Below are positions 1 through 12,538 of a stretch of 64,000 nucleotides of DNA, piece after piece. Under the pieces are notes generated by a model. It saw only the letters and a list, made by a program, of their open reading frames with translations, ran no database searches and was not told where the DNA came from. Origin of the DNA: Limanda limanda (Eukaryota > Chordata > Actinopteri > Pleuronectiformes > Pleuronectidae); NCBI RefSeq assembly GCF_963576545.1, contig NC_083639.1:10258498-10322497 (forward strand). Direction: 5' to 3'. Made by a program: the position numbers and the translations under genes. Position 1 is the stretch's first letter. Each line of letters begins with the position of its first letter.

Positions 1-95
1 GACTGATATCTATGGGTCTGAGTAAATTGGGTTGATTGAATTTAAGGGGACTGGCCTTGGTGGAGGTTTGTGCTCTACTGTGTCTGTTAATAGGA
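1..95 (+). repeat. 3' end of a dispersed teleost repeat
   Basis: The stretch around 38-82 (rough form: AAGGGGACTGGCCTTGGTGG, then a run ending CTCTACTG) resembles the 3' end of a short dispersed repeat that I recognise from many fish genomes. Its full form begins near ACCTCYGCCAAGGAGGTTAT and reads through 'ACTTGGTGGAAGG'. Only the tail lies in the window. Related pieces occur near 33.3, 42.2, 55.4 and 63.3 kb. The family assignment is from memory. Confidence 0.45.
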
Positions 96-835
96 TAATT
101 TCTACAAACCTGTGTCCTTCAGCAAGGCAGCTGGGACTGATGTGAGACAACCTGGTATCTATAGGTGGGGATAACATCACATAGTATCACATGAATTCAA
201 AGTAGTTTGTGTTTTTGTTATTAATAAATATTGAGAGTTGAGTCCATACGTAGGAAATGTTTTTTTCTTCAATTTATCTTACCATTGTTTTCATTATGCT
301 CCAGTGATCTGTCTGGAGATGTGGAAACATCACTGGGTGACTCCTTGGCCAGAAAGTCAAACTGCAGTTAAAAAGACAAGGATCATTAGCATCAGTTAGC
401 CTCAGTTCACTCTGTTGAACTTAGTCACATCATCCATAAACACTGGATCTATAAACGTGTGTGAGACAGTGAACAAAGACTTACTGCTCTCGTCTGAAAT
501 GACTCGAGTCCCATGTTTTCTTCTTTTCCTGCATGTTCTTATTAATACTGCACTCGGTTCCCGTCGTCTCACACAAACACAAACAAAGATGGGTTTTGTT
601 ACGTTGTCGCTTAGCAACACGTTTGGCCACAGTACCCCTGCTGTGATAACCCGGAGAACTTTGTGTGCTTGATATCAGTGAATTACAAAGATTACAGCAA
701 AGATATAAAAATCGATTTCTGGTTTTAGACATCACTAATCTATTTCTAAATCATAAAACAGCGGATACATTGATAAAACACACTTCTAAATATTCAACTA
801 AGCCAGCTTGGGTATCTAATAATATTTTGTGTGTA
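96..835. other. Intergenic, no gene seen
   Basis: Short open frames on both strands here have no recognisable protein similarity, no splice partners and no shared composition with the neighbouring genes. Nothing beyond ordinary AT-rich intergenic DNA is visible. Confidence 0.6.
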
Positions 836-1025
836 GTCAATTCAATTTCAGTTTTATTTGTATATCGCAAATCATTATATACATTATCTCAAACCTACAG
901 TGATAGAGCGCTTTGGAAACTGTTGAGGCAGAAAACTCCCTCATTTGCTGGAAATAACCTCAAGCAGAACCAGATTCAATGAGAGCGACCATCTGCCTCG
1001 ACCAGTTGTGGTGAGCAGAGAAAAG
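836..1025 (+). repeat. Dispersed teleost repeat (TTTTATTTGTAT...AAACTCCCTC type)
   Basis: The sequence runs from TCAATTTCAGTTTTATTTGT through ACATTATCTCAAACC and AGGCAGAAAACTCCCTC to GCGACCATCTGCCTCGACC. This order of short blocks is characteristic of a very common fish interspersed repeat whose usual form has a 'TTTATTTGTATAGCGCCAAATC' head and a 'CATCTGCCTCGACCGGTTGGGGTGAG' tail. The copy is degraded. An open frame crossing it (665-982) is not a gene. The assignment is from memory of the family. Confidence 0.55.
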
Positions 1026-2180
1026 TCGAAGTCAGAGTCAGGCTCTGGTCATTCGACTAACGTTTTAACTGTGTTCCTGTATCTTTCACAAAATAAACAG
1101 ATGCAATAGTTTTTCAATGTTTTAATCAACTCTAAGAAATGATCTCAGTTTCATGATTTGGTTTTAAGGGTTGAGCAAGTCACTAAATATAAATACTCTG
1201 CACAGCATGTGCCCACCAGTATATATTTCATTTATACACAAATAAACAATTTAAGTCTCCATAGAAGAACAATAGAGGAAAAGGAACACAAAGTAGACAA
1301 AAACTAAAATATAAGCGACAGTGATTCACAGCGAAATCTTTAAAACTTGAAGACAATTTATCACATTTTTTTTCCATAGGAAATTAGCTGCAGTACAACA
1401 TTGAAGAAGAGACTCACCACATTCATTTAAAGTGTAATGGCTAAATATTTTTTCTCTTTACAGCTCAGATAACCAAATAACGTGTTTTCTAGGGGGAGTT
1501 TTGAAGTAAGCTGGTATAACCAGTCACCCCCTATAAGAATAATACAGCCTCTAAACATTTGAGATACCCTGGTCAGCATGACAATGGGTGCAACAAAAGG
1601 GGGGTATTTGGATGTACAAAACTTTAAGAACCAATAAGAATGAGGTCAGTGAAGTACAGTACAAACAGGAGTGGAGCTCTTGGTCAAACAGGTGGTCCAC
1701 ACTCACATAATCCTGACAACATCTGTGTGGGTGGACGGAAGGGGGAGTTTCACCAATTACTTTCTATTCTCCCTAAATTGTGAACAAAGACTCACCTCTA
1801 TTTGATTGATTCCATGAAAAAATATTCTTGTAAATTAAATAGGATTTTTGTTTAAGGAGTTAAGGTAAGACAATATGCAAGTATATGGCAATATAAAGTA
1901 GAGCAGAACACAGAAAGATGGCAAGAAATTCCCCATTTCTATAGTGGTCATTTAGAAATAAACATTTAAATCCTTACACAACATATTGGAGAACAAACAG
2001 TGCTCTCCCACAGAGGACACTGTCGTCACTTTATATACAAGCTCCACTTACTGAGAGGAAAAAGCTATTTATAGTTTATCGCTAATGAGGAAGACTTTTG
2101 CTAAAGCCACTGAGTGAAGATGACAAACAGGCAGCCGATCAAACAAAGTCTAATTTAAAAAAAATATATCCATTTTAGCT
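1026..2180. other. Intergenic / downstream of vhl, no gene seen
   Basis: AT-rich DNA without coding potential. It may include distal 3' UTR of vhl, but no feature fixes the transcript end. A possible minus-strand AATAAA lies at 2186-2191, only about 70 bases after the vhl stop. Confidence 0.5.
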
Positions 2181-2261
2181 CGTTTTTTATTTTGACTTTC
2201 CGATTACGTTTAATATTGATTTGCTGCCCAAAAGTAAACAATGTCCGTCCAGTTTCCTGTC

Positions 2262-3908
2262 TCATTCCTCCTGGCCTTGGATCCTCTCCAGTAGATGCTG
2301 CTCTACTCGCTGGTTCATGCGGTGCAGGTCTTTCCGCACACTGGGTCGATCTTCCAGTTCTTCATGGAGACACCGCGCTATTTCCAACCTCCTGTAGTCT
2401 TCTGGTCGCACGAGGCGCCGAATCACCTGAACAGCACGATCCTTGAGGCTGTAAACTGTATAAACCAATCACATTTTTGCAATATGTCAGGTAAAGATCT
2501 CTTTTCGTACATTTCCTTGCAAATTACTGAATAAAAAAAGTGTCACAGAGGAACTTAGTGCAATACAGTAAATCAAATGTCATTTGTTCATAGAAATATG
2601 GCAGGATTACAAATAATTTTAAATAACCATGTTTGGTTTCAATCACCACAATGCACAGGGACAGGCTTCATAATTTATACACAGTCTTTCATCTTCCATA
2701 CTGCACTCTTACAGTAACTGGTCACTACAGCACCTGACTCGCTGTGTTTCATTTAGGTAGAATCCCTTTTCAATACTGTATTTTATTTGAGGTAACTATG
2801 ATATAGTTTCTATTTAAATTACATTTTAAGATGAATGACAACCTTTTTCTTTCTTTGCCAACTGACAGGCAGAACATACGCTTGTTTTTTTTCTGCATTA
2901 CAAATGTATCAGAAGGATTCAGAGAAAACCTTTCACAGCAAGATTATCCTATGTACCTGAGTTTACGTAACAGATTTCTGGAGCTTTTTAACATTTGTAA
3001 TGTTTCCAACCCCACAAGCCAAATGCCCTTCGCCTTTTTTTTCTTTTAGTGTGTCCTAAGACAATTCTAGGTAGAACTACATGTACCTGCATGAGAAGAT
3101 AAACTGTATTTACCTCATTCCTAAGTGTGCTTAGACACACTTTAAGGTGGAATTGTCTTATTATCCAGACGATTCCTAATATTTTAAGGTCATTTGGTTA
3201 ATCTCACCTGGTAGAGTGATGTTAGCAAATGTAGCATCTCCCCCCTCGGCTGGCTTAGGAAGGAACAGCTCTTTGCTGTTCACCCTCAGTGGATCACCTG
3301 TCTCTGCATCTCTGAACATCCACGGGTGACCTGGAGGAACATGCACGAAGGACATTAAAAAAGATCATGCACAGCTCACTGGTGATGTCACTTCACTAAC
3401 AACAGGCAAATGGATTATTTAAACTCCAATTCAAAACATCAACTGTTGAATTAAGTGGACTGATTGGTGACTTTGTTGGTTATATTAGTGTTTTTGCTTC
3501 TGAGAAAACACCCTGAGACATCTGAACAGACTTCATCTTGGGGAGTAACATGTCCATGTCCACAAATCAAGATGGGGTGATATATTAATGGTGCTTCTGC
3601 TGTGGTCTTGGCTCTTTAATAAAAACACCAACAGTCCCTATACGAGCTGTCACTGTTCTAGGAGACGCAGCTCAAATGCACAGTTATTCAAACACTTGTG
3701 ATGGTGGAGAAGCTGCTTTACCAACAAACGTGGACATCCTCCGTCCGGTCCCGGGCTGTAGGTCATCGTAGCTCTGCGCATGGCCCTGGTAATCGATCCA
3801 CAGCGGGCGGACCACACGGGCCGTGCGGTTGCAGAACACGGCGCTGATTTGAATCCGTGTGTTCAGGGATCGAACCAGCGGCAGAGTGTGATCCCCTTCC
3901 TCAGGCAT
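2262..3908 (-). CDS. vhl: von Hippel-Lindau tumour suppressor (VHL), E3 ligase substrate receptor
   Basis: Exons 3722-3908, 3208-3330 and 2262-2455 join in phase to a protein of 167 residues. VHL is the substrate receptor of the elongin B/C-CUL2-RBX1 ubiquitin ligase and captures prolyl-hydroxylated HIF-alpha. The beta domain has [19 protein letters not shown] and [15 protein letters not shown]. The alpha domain has SLKDRAVQV (the elongin C-binding BC box) and [20 protein letters not shown]. Three exons with these borders match the vertebrate gene. The start is the first in-frame ATG after an upstream stop codon, giving a short form without the acidic N-terminal repeats of mammals. Relative to human, Tyr98, His115 and Trp117 are kept, but His110 is Ser, Ser111 is Thr and BC-box Cys162 is Ala. 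It could instead be a vhl-like paralogue (vll), which fish also carry; the locus favours vhl. Confidence 0.9.
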
Positions 3909-4250
3909 CAGTGGCTCCTTCACCGCTGAACCAGTGCAGCGAGATTAGCCCTTAAGCTAACGTTGGCTAGCAGCTAGCTAACGAGATATGCATAGACGAA
4001 GACTGTGTTCGACCGCGGAAGTTGACGGATTTATCAGAAAAGTCAAACAAAGTCGTTTGGGTCGTTTATAAAACCAGTAAACTGTGACGTCTTCATGATA
4101 GCACCGCAGCAAAAGTCTCCACTTCTCCTCAACTACTTGTTTACATTCTCTCTTCCGGTTAGACATGGGACGTCAAACTATTCTGTGCTGTGATTGGCCG
4201 AGAAAGGCATGACGACATCGGGACTGGACATGGTCTCAGACAATTGAATA
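3909..4250 (-). promoter_or_regulatory. Putative vhl promoter and 5' UTR
   Basis: This is the DNA directly upstream of the vhl ATG. It is richer in GC than the flanking DNA and contains TGACGTC-like CRE motifs near 4085 and 4170 and a CCAAT-box core (GATTGGCC on the + strand, near 4191). No TATA box was seen. The boundaries are inferred. Confidence 0.35.
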
Positions 4251-5160
4251 TATAAAGATATGTACAGTCTATATATTTCCCAATTAATAAGGCAATGTTA
4301 TCGATAATTAATACATTCATTAGATATTCATCCATTAATCCTGCATATGGAAATATAAATTTTTACTATATGTTTACAACAGATTTTCGCATAGAAAAAA
4401 TTGTCCATTGGTGAAAAAGAAATTACCTTTTCTGATAATAATAATTAAGGCTTTGTAGATTATTATTCCCTATACAAAACCTGCAGTATGACATGTTATT
4501 GGGTGTAATAAAAAATGTTAATATTATACTGCCAATTTAATTAAAAGTAGTCAAAATGATCCCGACGTATACCTACAACTGTATTAAGTTGGCACCTTCC
4601 AATAGGGAAATATAATATGTAATAGCTTCACTGATGGTGGTCATTCCATTGCATAACTTTTAATTATTAAGTGATAATACTATATATAACAGAATGCAGT
4701 ACTTGTAATAGAATGTATAATTGTATTAAGGAATCCCATCTGTGAATACTCATAGTAGGTCTTAGTGGTGCTGAAAAATCGTTTGTTTATGAGTCTGGAG
4801 CTTTCAGGAATGTCACTTGAGCACATTGACAGGCTTTGGGTTATTTTACATCTGTAATAAAAGAAACGTCAGACTTTGAATTCCAACTCTTCACGGTACA
4901 TGGAAGCTCCACCCAGTGTCATCCTCACATAAAACCCAGGGGCACAGCTGGAGAGACCTTTCAGAGCCAGACCACCCTCCTCTCCAGAGTCTCAACCTGC
5001 TCAACAACAAGTTACTCTCAACTGTAGGTGGACATTTTATTAATCTAAAGGTGGGTAGAAATAAAATACCTAGGTGACCAAAGCTTTTTAAGTATGTTGA
5101 TTGGCTCTCTAAGTTACTTTACATCAGAATCAAAAAAGTGTCATTCATTATTGAACACTT
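4251..5160. other. Intergenic between divergent genes vhl and the V2-type receptor
   Basis: 4.25-4.8 kb is very AT-rich with no gene signal. 4.9-5.04 kb is more balanced and may contain a 5' UTR exon of the receptor gene: a possible acceptor (TTGTTCTTCAG) lies at about 5219, just before the receptor ATG. Nothing else is recognisable. Confidence 0.4.
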
Positions 5161-5278
5161 GTGTATGATCTTTTGGAACCGTGTCAGATCTCCAGGTAAC
5201 GGATCTATTTGTTCTTCAGTTCCCTCGGAGGGTCTCGGTCCTCTGGCAGCTCTGATCTGTCCCCCCCACCCGGGCACG

Positions 5279-6527
5279 ATGTGTCCTCTGAATGACAGCG
5301 GCTCTGTGCAGGACCTGCCGCGGGACGAGGGCTTGGCCGTGGTGGAGATCGCTCTGCTCAGCGTCATCTTCGTCTGCGCCTCCATCCTCAACACCTCGGT
5401 GCTCGTCGGCCTCTGGAGACAACGCAAGCAGATGTCCCGGATGCGCGTCTTCGTGTTCCACCTGTGCCTCGCGGACATGGTGGTCGCCTTCTTCCAGGTG
5501 TGTCCCCAGCTCATGTGGGACATCACGGACAGATTCGTGGGGCCCGACCTGGTGTGCCGCCTGGTGAAGTACCTGCAGGTCCTGGGCATGTTCTCGTCCA
5601 CCTACATGATCGTGGTGATGACGGTGGACAGATACCAAGCTGTGTGCAAGCCGATGGTGAAGTTCCAGCGCTCCCGGACGAGACTGAACATCCCGGTGTG
5701 CGTGGCTTGGGGCGTCTCTCTGCTGGGCAGCCTGCCGCAGGTCTTCATCTTCTCACAGGTCGAGGTGGCTCCCGGGGTGTTCGACTGCTGGGCGAACTTC
5801 GTCCAGCCGTGGGGACTGCAGACTTACGTCACCTGGACCACGCTGGTCATTTTTGTTTTACCCGTCATCACGATTGTTTTTTGCCAAGTGCGCATCTGCC
5901 AGGCCATCCAGATCAACCTGTACCAGAAGATCCAGCGGCTCGGTGTTCCATCCAGAGCCAGCAGCGTGGCCGGGATGTCCAGAGCCAGAGTCAAGACGCT
6001 GAAGATGACAGTGTTTATCGTGCTGGCTTATATCGTCTGCTGGGCTCCCTTCTTCACCGTCCAGCTCTGGTCCGCCTGGGACACACATGCCCCAAAAGAA
6101 AGTAAGTCATTAAATGATTCGGACTGGTTTCTCAGTTTCATTGTTTTTGATTGTGTCATTTGCTTTGGGGGATCTTCCTGACCCTTGTTAACAGTAAAGT
6201 TGGGGCCCCGGCGCGCTCTCATGTGTGCGTAATTACGCGCAAAATCCCCGACTCTTTAATAAGTATCAAATTGTTCTTCTTTGCAACGTTGTGACACTTT
6301 GCGGTTCTCCTCTTCTTCCAGATGCGATTTTCACCATCCTGATGTTGCTGGCCAGTCTGAACAGCTGCGCGAACCCCGTCATCTACCTGGTGTTCAGCGA
6401 CCAGATTCCCAAAAGGCTGGTCACACTCATGTGTCCGCGAGAGTCCACCGGCGATTCAATGCAGGACGAGGCGACGCTGGTCAGCACATTGTACATGAGC
6501 TTCAAAAATGTCTCCGAGCCCAAATAA
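5279..6527 (+). CDS. V2-type vasotocin/vasopressin receptor (class A GPCR)
   Basis: Exons 5279-6101 and 6322-6527 give 342 residues. This is a seven-helix receptor of the vasopressin/oxytocin family: [21 protein letters not shown] (helix 2 and loop 1), [16 protein letters not shown] (helix 3), [17 protein letters not shown] (loop 2), [17 protein letters not shown] (helix 6) and [14 protein letters not shown] (helix 7). The single coding intron before helix 7 is where this family has it. The body resembles V2 receptors more than V1 or oxytocin receptors ([22 protein letters not shown]), so Gs/cAMP coupling by vasotocin is the likely role at the plasma membrane. The exact fish subtype (V2A, V2B or V2C; symbols such as avpr2l) cannot be settled, so no symbol is given. 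An earlier in-frame ATG at 5165 would add 38 residues. The C-terminal tail is short, with a possible palmitoylated Cys (LMCPRES). An AATAAA follows at 6881. Confidence 0.87.
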
Positions 6528-6905
6528 GGACAACAAGTCTAGAAAAGGGGGGGAAAGTCCTGCATTGAAACGTGTAGGTCCTGCAGAGCATCTGAACTCC
6601 CTGTGTTCTTCTGAACTGGAAATGTGAGGACAGGACGAAATTAGTCTCTCTGGGTCTTTGACATGTAAAGATGGTTTGTCATTGAAGTAGTCCCCAAAAG
6701 ACAGAATTGGGCTCTTCATGAATGAAAACTGTGCTCCAGGTGTTGGAGGTTGACAGAATTCAAAAGCAAGTTGGACACTGAGGTTCTGTTCATCCTTCTT
6801 TGTCTTGTAGCGTGAATCAAGTTAAGACGTTGACAGATCTTTTGCTGTGTAAAAATATTCTTTGCATTTGAGAGAAGCTCAATAAACACTTTCATCTTCA
6901 CACAG
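6528..6905 (+). terminator. 3' UTR and polyadenylation signal of the V2-type receptor
   Basis: AATAAA at 6881-6886 lies 354 bases after the TAA stop codon of the receptor and is followed by a T-rich stretch. It is the first canonical signal downstream, so it is the likely transcript end. Confidence 0.5.
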
Positions 6906-9900
6906 ATTCAGTCAATGAGTAAAGTATGAAGAATCTAGGTGTGTCTTAGTGTTTTGTTATTTTATGTCTATGCAAATCTGGCCTTCTTTGCATGAGTGGA
7001 ATTAAGAGCAAATACCAGTTTATACACTACAGGACTTTAAAAAATACCACAGTCCTTTGAGTTGAGTTCAAATAAGTAAAAATTTAAATGAAGTTAGTTT
7101 CTTAAAAAAACAACAGTGTTTTTTTTTATTAATATAAGATAATAAATACAAGGTCATTGTTTAAAGTTTGAAACACAGAATGTGTCTGCCTCAAACAAGC
7201 TGTAAAATAAGAACTGTGTGTTTAAAAAGCTGTGAACTACATTTGTCACTTGGATAAATATTTTGTCTCTCTTAAAAGAACACGAGGTCGCCCACTGAGT
7301 GATGGCATTTGTACAATATGGTTTATGCTATAACCCCAACAAAAGAAAGCAAATGTGTAGTAAAATCATATTCTCACTAATGCATCGTCTCATTTACTTG
7401 TGTTTAAAAAGATTCCAAAAGTCTGAGACCACATTCACATGAATGAGAAAGTGGCCTCAGCATTTTGGCCCTCAACGTATATATTGTATATAAATGATGT
7501 ACATGTATATAGACCATTTGTTTATATGTCAAAGTGAGAGATTATGACAATAACATTCAAAGACTGTTCAGCAAACTGGTTGTTTGCAACAGGACACCTG
7601 AGCTTCATCTGTAATATATTCACTTAAAAAATGATTTTCTTCATCTTATCATTGTTACGTATGGAAAAGATACTAGCCAGACTCAAGCCTGGTGTAAATG
7701 GTATGTGCTATAGCTGCTTGACAACCCTGAGACTAAGCATGATGGTGTTACACAACATGTCCTGTTTCACTTCAGCCACATCTTGGTGAGTATACAGCTC
7801 AGAGTAAAAAGGTTTTATCAAAGTAAAACATTTTGATTCTGATTTCAGTCAAACCTGAAATCAGCCAATGAGAAACATTTTCTTTCTGCCATTATTTTGT
7901 AGAATTGGGAAACGAAAGCTCTGTAATTAGATCAGACTAGAGGCAAATCATTTGTCAAAGCGATAGAGTGAATAATTCCAACAGTGGAAGTGAGCAGAAC
8001 AAATGGAAAGGTTTGTGTTAGTTTTACTGAGGCAGATTCAGTCTACATATTTTACTCTGTGCTTTTCATGATTATTATTGATCAAATATAAAAATAATCA
8101 GCCGCATGATAACAGCATTGTAAGAGGAATCCTTTAATCCACATGCAAGCCACAGCTCATATGGTTTTAGCACTAAACTGGTAAACACGGGTAAATCATT
8201 TAAGTTGTTACACCAGCAGGTTTCTGTCAGTGTAAGTGATGAACAAAGTTTCTGCTGATGAAGAGGAGTCCACCAACATCTGGCAAAATCTAATCTGCCT
8301 CCTGCTGCTTGGACATTGATCAGCAGAAGAAGTGCTGTCGTAAATAAAATGAAGTCAAGCCTTTCAGTGTTTCACTCTAGCTTTTCTGAATGATTATCTC
8401 TTTTCTCCAGTATTATATTATATATCATTTAATTCCACATGTCAACCATTGGGTGTTTCTCAGATTTCTGGATGGTAGTGAGGATATAGATTTCACACTT
8501 CTCCTTCATTCTATCTGACTATTCTATAAAAACATTTTTGAGAAAACTAAGTAAAGTGAAAAGCTTAAAAAATGATGTTAAAGTTGAGTCACTGAAATTA
8601 TTTCCTGAAACGTTTGTGTTGTCTACTGCCACTGTTTACTCTTGTCTTCACCAAACAGAGAGAGGAACAGACTCGGCCATAAACAGCCTGTTGTGCTCAT
8701 CCCCTTATCAGACCACATATGGGTCTGATGAGGACTGATCAACCTAAATACTTTCCACTGTTCCTGACGGCACTAATGAATGTAATTATAGTTAATGCCA
8801 GCAGAGAACATGAAAAGACATGAGTGTATGTGTATGTGTTAGAATCAACAAACATCTTAATTGACTACAAGCCACGTCATCCCTGTTTCAAGTACTTCTC
8901 TGGATTAGATCCTGCTTCAGAGAAAATTAGCCAATAAGCAGCCATTTAACATTGGCTGCTACAATTACCTGATTTCTGCTAATAATGTTCCAGCAGATCT
9001 ATAGATAGCTCGTTCCTTCGTAACTTATAGAAATTATTCAACTCAGCCTCAGGTCCAATTACTCGGAAGCCCACCCTCCTTAAAAAGATTCAAAGATGAG
9101 TAATTTTTCACAGGCAGAAGGAAATATGATTACTTCTAATGACAGAGAGAAGAGAGCACACAACTCAAAGACTATTGTTCAGGATCCTTTCACTAATTTG
9201 ATGTAAACTGTGTCCTCATCAGAGAAAAATATACATTTTACACTGTAACACAACATTGAAATATAGGTCCAGGATCAAACAAAGACAGTTGTTTAACTGT
9301 ATTTATACATAGACATCTTCAGTTGTGATTAAACCGATAAGGACATTGCATAAGCCAGAATAATTGTATTTAAATAAGAAATAATTAACTAGGCAGTTTT
9401 TGCAACATGAACACTGATTGTAATTGAATATAAAAGAGAACAATGTGTGCTTGCATCACTTAAACATGCAAAACAAACTCCTCCTCAGGTCCACAGTGAA
9501 GCAACTGACAGCATCATCTGATAGAGTTTACATAAAAGAAACATTATAGAAGATTTCTACGAGTTTCTACGAGTAAATGAAAGGAGGCAGAGATGGGTAC
9601 CTGGAAAAGGGAAGTTGCTAATAAAAATAGCTTTAACAAGAAGATGTGCTGGGGCTGACCGTGAGCCATGAGGAGAGCAATGGTTCAACATCGTTTAGGA
9701 ATTGAATCCATGGTAAAACTGTCAGATCAGATAAAGGAGACTTTTGACAGGAAATAAGAAGAGGGGATGATTTAAATAAAGCATGATTCAACCTTGAAAC
9801 TCAAATGGTCCTGAGTAGAGCGCTTAGCTCCACCAAGGCCTAACAGTACCCTTAAATCCAACCAAGCTGCATAAAATGTAGACTCTTATTTACTGGTTCT

Positions 9901-10620
9901 TGCTTCTCCAGTGTGAGGATTTGCTGCTGTTACAAGTAGTTTGAAGGCCTCACTTCAGGCTCTTGGAAACTCAATATTAGTTAAGGAATAACTATGAGTT
10001 AACGTGATGACAGTAAAGTTGTTTTTCAAAATAACAGACTAGCAAACTCATTTCCGGGAGTAGTTGTTCAAGGTGAAGCACAGATTTAACAGACAATTCA
10101 ACACATTACAAACAGTCGCATAAAGCAAAAAAACGATACATAATGATTTCTGATGCCAAAAACAATTATCAAGGACACCAAGCTGATCTGAGAGATGAGA
10201 AATCATGTTGCATGCATGTGTTCATGAGCCACAACTATTACTAGAAATGTTTTTGTCGGAGGGATCCTCACGCCCGAGTCATCAGTGAAGCCCAGTGGGC
10301 AACGTGTCTCCTCTCCAGCTCTCGGGGGCTCATTAGACCCTCGCTGTGCCTACATACAAAGATTCTCCATCCACGTGTATGTGCATGAGAGATGATTACA
10401 ATTCAAACATATGCAGACATAAGAAAGCCCACAAACACAAGAAGACACACGTGCAATTAGACATCATAGAACCTTTGACCTACTTGTCAAATGGAAATGA
10501 TTTATCTCGACACGCACACACACATCCACTTTTCTTCAGTCTTTGTGAGGACCCTCTTTACCTCAACCAATCAGGTTATTAGATTTCCATGCAACTTGGT
10601 GGAGGATGGAACACGGGCTA
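6906..10620. other. Intergenic, no gene seen
   Basis: A long AT-rich interval between the convergent receptor (+) and crbn (-) genes. No exon with splice sites and protein similarity was found on either strand. Open frames such as 8538-8738 look random. Confidence 0.6.
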
Positions 10621-10621
10621 T

Positions 10622-10760
10622 TAAATGGTAAATGGTTTTTGTATTTATATAGCGCTTTTCTAGTCTTCATGGCCACATGAAGCTCTTTACAGCACAGTTT
10701 TACATGAACCCATTCACACACACATTCATACAGTGCATCTATTAGCAGCACTTTGTTATT
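10622..10760 (+). repeat. Dispersed teleost repeat (TTTATATAGCGCTTTTCTAG type)
   Basis: Contains AAATGGTAAATGG, TTTATATAGCGCTTTTCTAG, CTTTACAGCACAG and CCATTCACACACACATTCAT in that order. I recognise this block order as a very common teleost interspersed repeat. No flanking duplication was identified. Confidence 0.6.
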
Positions 10761-12538
10761 ATATGAAAGAACTCATCTGGACAAAGGCGCAGATTTAAGA
10801 TTTCTTTTCACATTCTTTTGCAAGACATTGTTAAAGGTTTCTTAGAGAATAATTCATGGATTAAGATAAAAAAAAATCGGGCATTTTTATGGGACTGAAA
10901 TTTATGAGATCCAAATAAAGATCTAGATCTTGTGAACTGAATAGTTTCATAAGGGAGCTGTTGGGTTAGTTTTGGAGGCGTTCTAGATAAATGGGCTTTA
11001 TCAATGCATGCAATATGGTGGCCTGTCAGCCTCGGTGGAGATATGTCCTTTCTGAGCGCCCTTCAAGTTGACATACAATATTCCCCTATATTCCCTTAGC
11101 ATAACCTTAACCAGCACAACTAAATACCCCAACCTTTATGCTAACTGTAATCTGAGCCTTCAAAGCAAAGATCCGCCAAAATGTCCTTACATTGCCGTCC
11201 CTGTAACCGAAACCGGCTTCAGACCAGTCACATGTTTTAATGTTGTGTCTGATCCGTGTACACAACATCTCTGGTGACAAACACATGAGAATGAGAACAG
11301 GTTCACAGGATAATAACTGGATGTTTATTTCATTCTGTGGTACAGGGGGTGTAATGGAAGAACAAGCAGAGCCTTTATTTGGAACCACACCACTGATTGA
11401 TTTCTTCAGTGAAGCATTTCATTGTTGGGATGAATGAAAGTCTGACAGCCTGGCAAACACAGAACTAGTGATATGACAAGAGAATTTGACCAAAAGAGAT
11501 GTTACACAAGATTCTATGAATGATTCTTTTGGTGAAAACTCTTCTTAATGATTAGGTGATATGACATCAAACTTGAGAAGTAAATGTTTGAACAAGATTT
11601 CTTAATTTTTTTTAATTTAAGTATTTTTTTAAGAAGCTCACTTTTTTAGATTTCTGAGGTACTACCACAAGAATATAAGGATCAATGAAAAGATTCAACA
11701 AAACCAATAAATTCTCATTTGTTTTCCTTTAAAGGACAGTTTGACATTTGCTTTGACAGAGAAAGTTAGATGATAACTTTACAGCAAGGAGCCACTTAAG
11801 TTTTTATATTCATCTTAAATATATAAGTGGTACCGATCGTCTCATCTAATTCTCTTTGCTTGGGGCAAAAATCCTAAAACATTTCATTAGACAGAACAAC
11901 ACCTTCAGATTCCAGGTGTTTTCTCATTGAGTTCAAGTCAACTGCTTACTGACAACAAGAGTTAAGTCCAACATGTGAGATTTGGGAAATAAGAGTCAGT
12001 TTTCTACAAACAGTAGAACAGCAGTTATATTACCCAACCAATGCTATAATTGCCTCTTATTTACATTTACACTTATACAAACGTGAGCCAGCGCCTTAGG
12101 ATATTATCCCAAGTAAGATCCTGAATCTTGTGAGACTATGAAACAAAGACAAAACTGAAAAAACATGAAATTAAATCAGAAGTCTCATCATCATTGTGCC
12201 ATTTTTAATCTTTCACTCAAGCTTGCGTTCCGCTGCCTTATCACATTTGTCAGAAGACACTGAGCTGGAGCGTAGGCACAGCTTTCTAATCTGCCACACA
12301 CAATGAACAAACTACAATAAAGAAGGCTCGTCTCACTCTGTCCTCATTAGCTCTGACCTTTACAAAAAGAAAACAGTCTGCCAGGAGACGTCTTAAAAAT
12401 TTCACCTGTGCAAACAAGGATGACGCATTTGACTCCTGACTCGCATCATCTGACACGAAAATGGCCGTGAATACAAAAAACACACCAATTATATCAAGTA
12501 TGTTACACACTATCATCATTTTCACCTCAGTGTTTTTG
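10761..12538. other. Intergenic, no gene seen
   Basis: No recognisable coding exon. The minus-strand open frame at 12286-12585 has no family resemblance and lies at or beyond the probable end of the crbn transcript. Confidence 0.55.

Noticed and set aside
665..982. 105-codon + strand frame near the left edge
   Set aside because: Its 3' half is a known type of dispersed fish repeat; no protein similarity was recognised.
3909..3923. Extension of VHL upstream to a GTG codon at 3923
   Set aside because: GTG is not a normal vertebrate start; the first in-frame ATG is at 3908 and an in-frame stop lies upstream.
5216..6105. Several long open frames in other frames and on the minus strand
   Set aside because: Shadow frames of the GC-rich first coding exon of the V2-type receptor.
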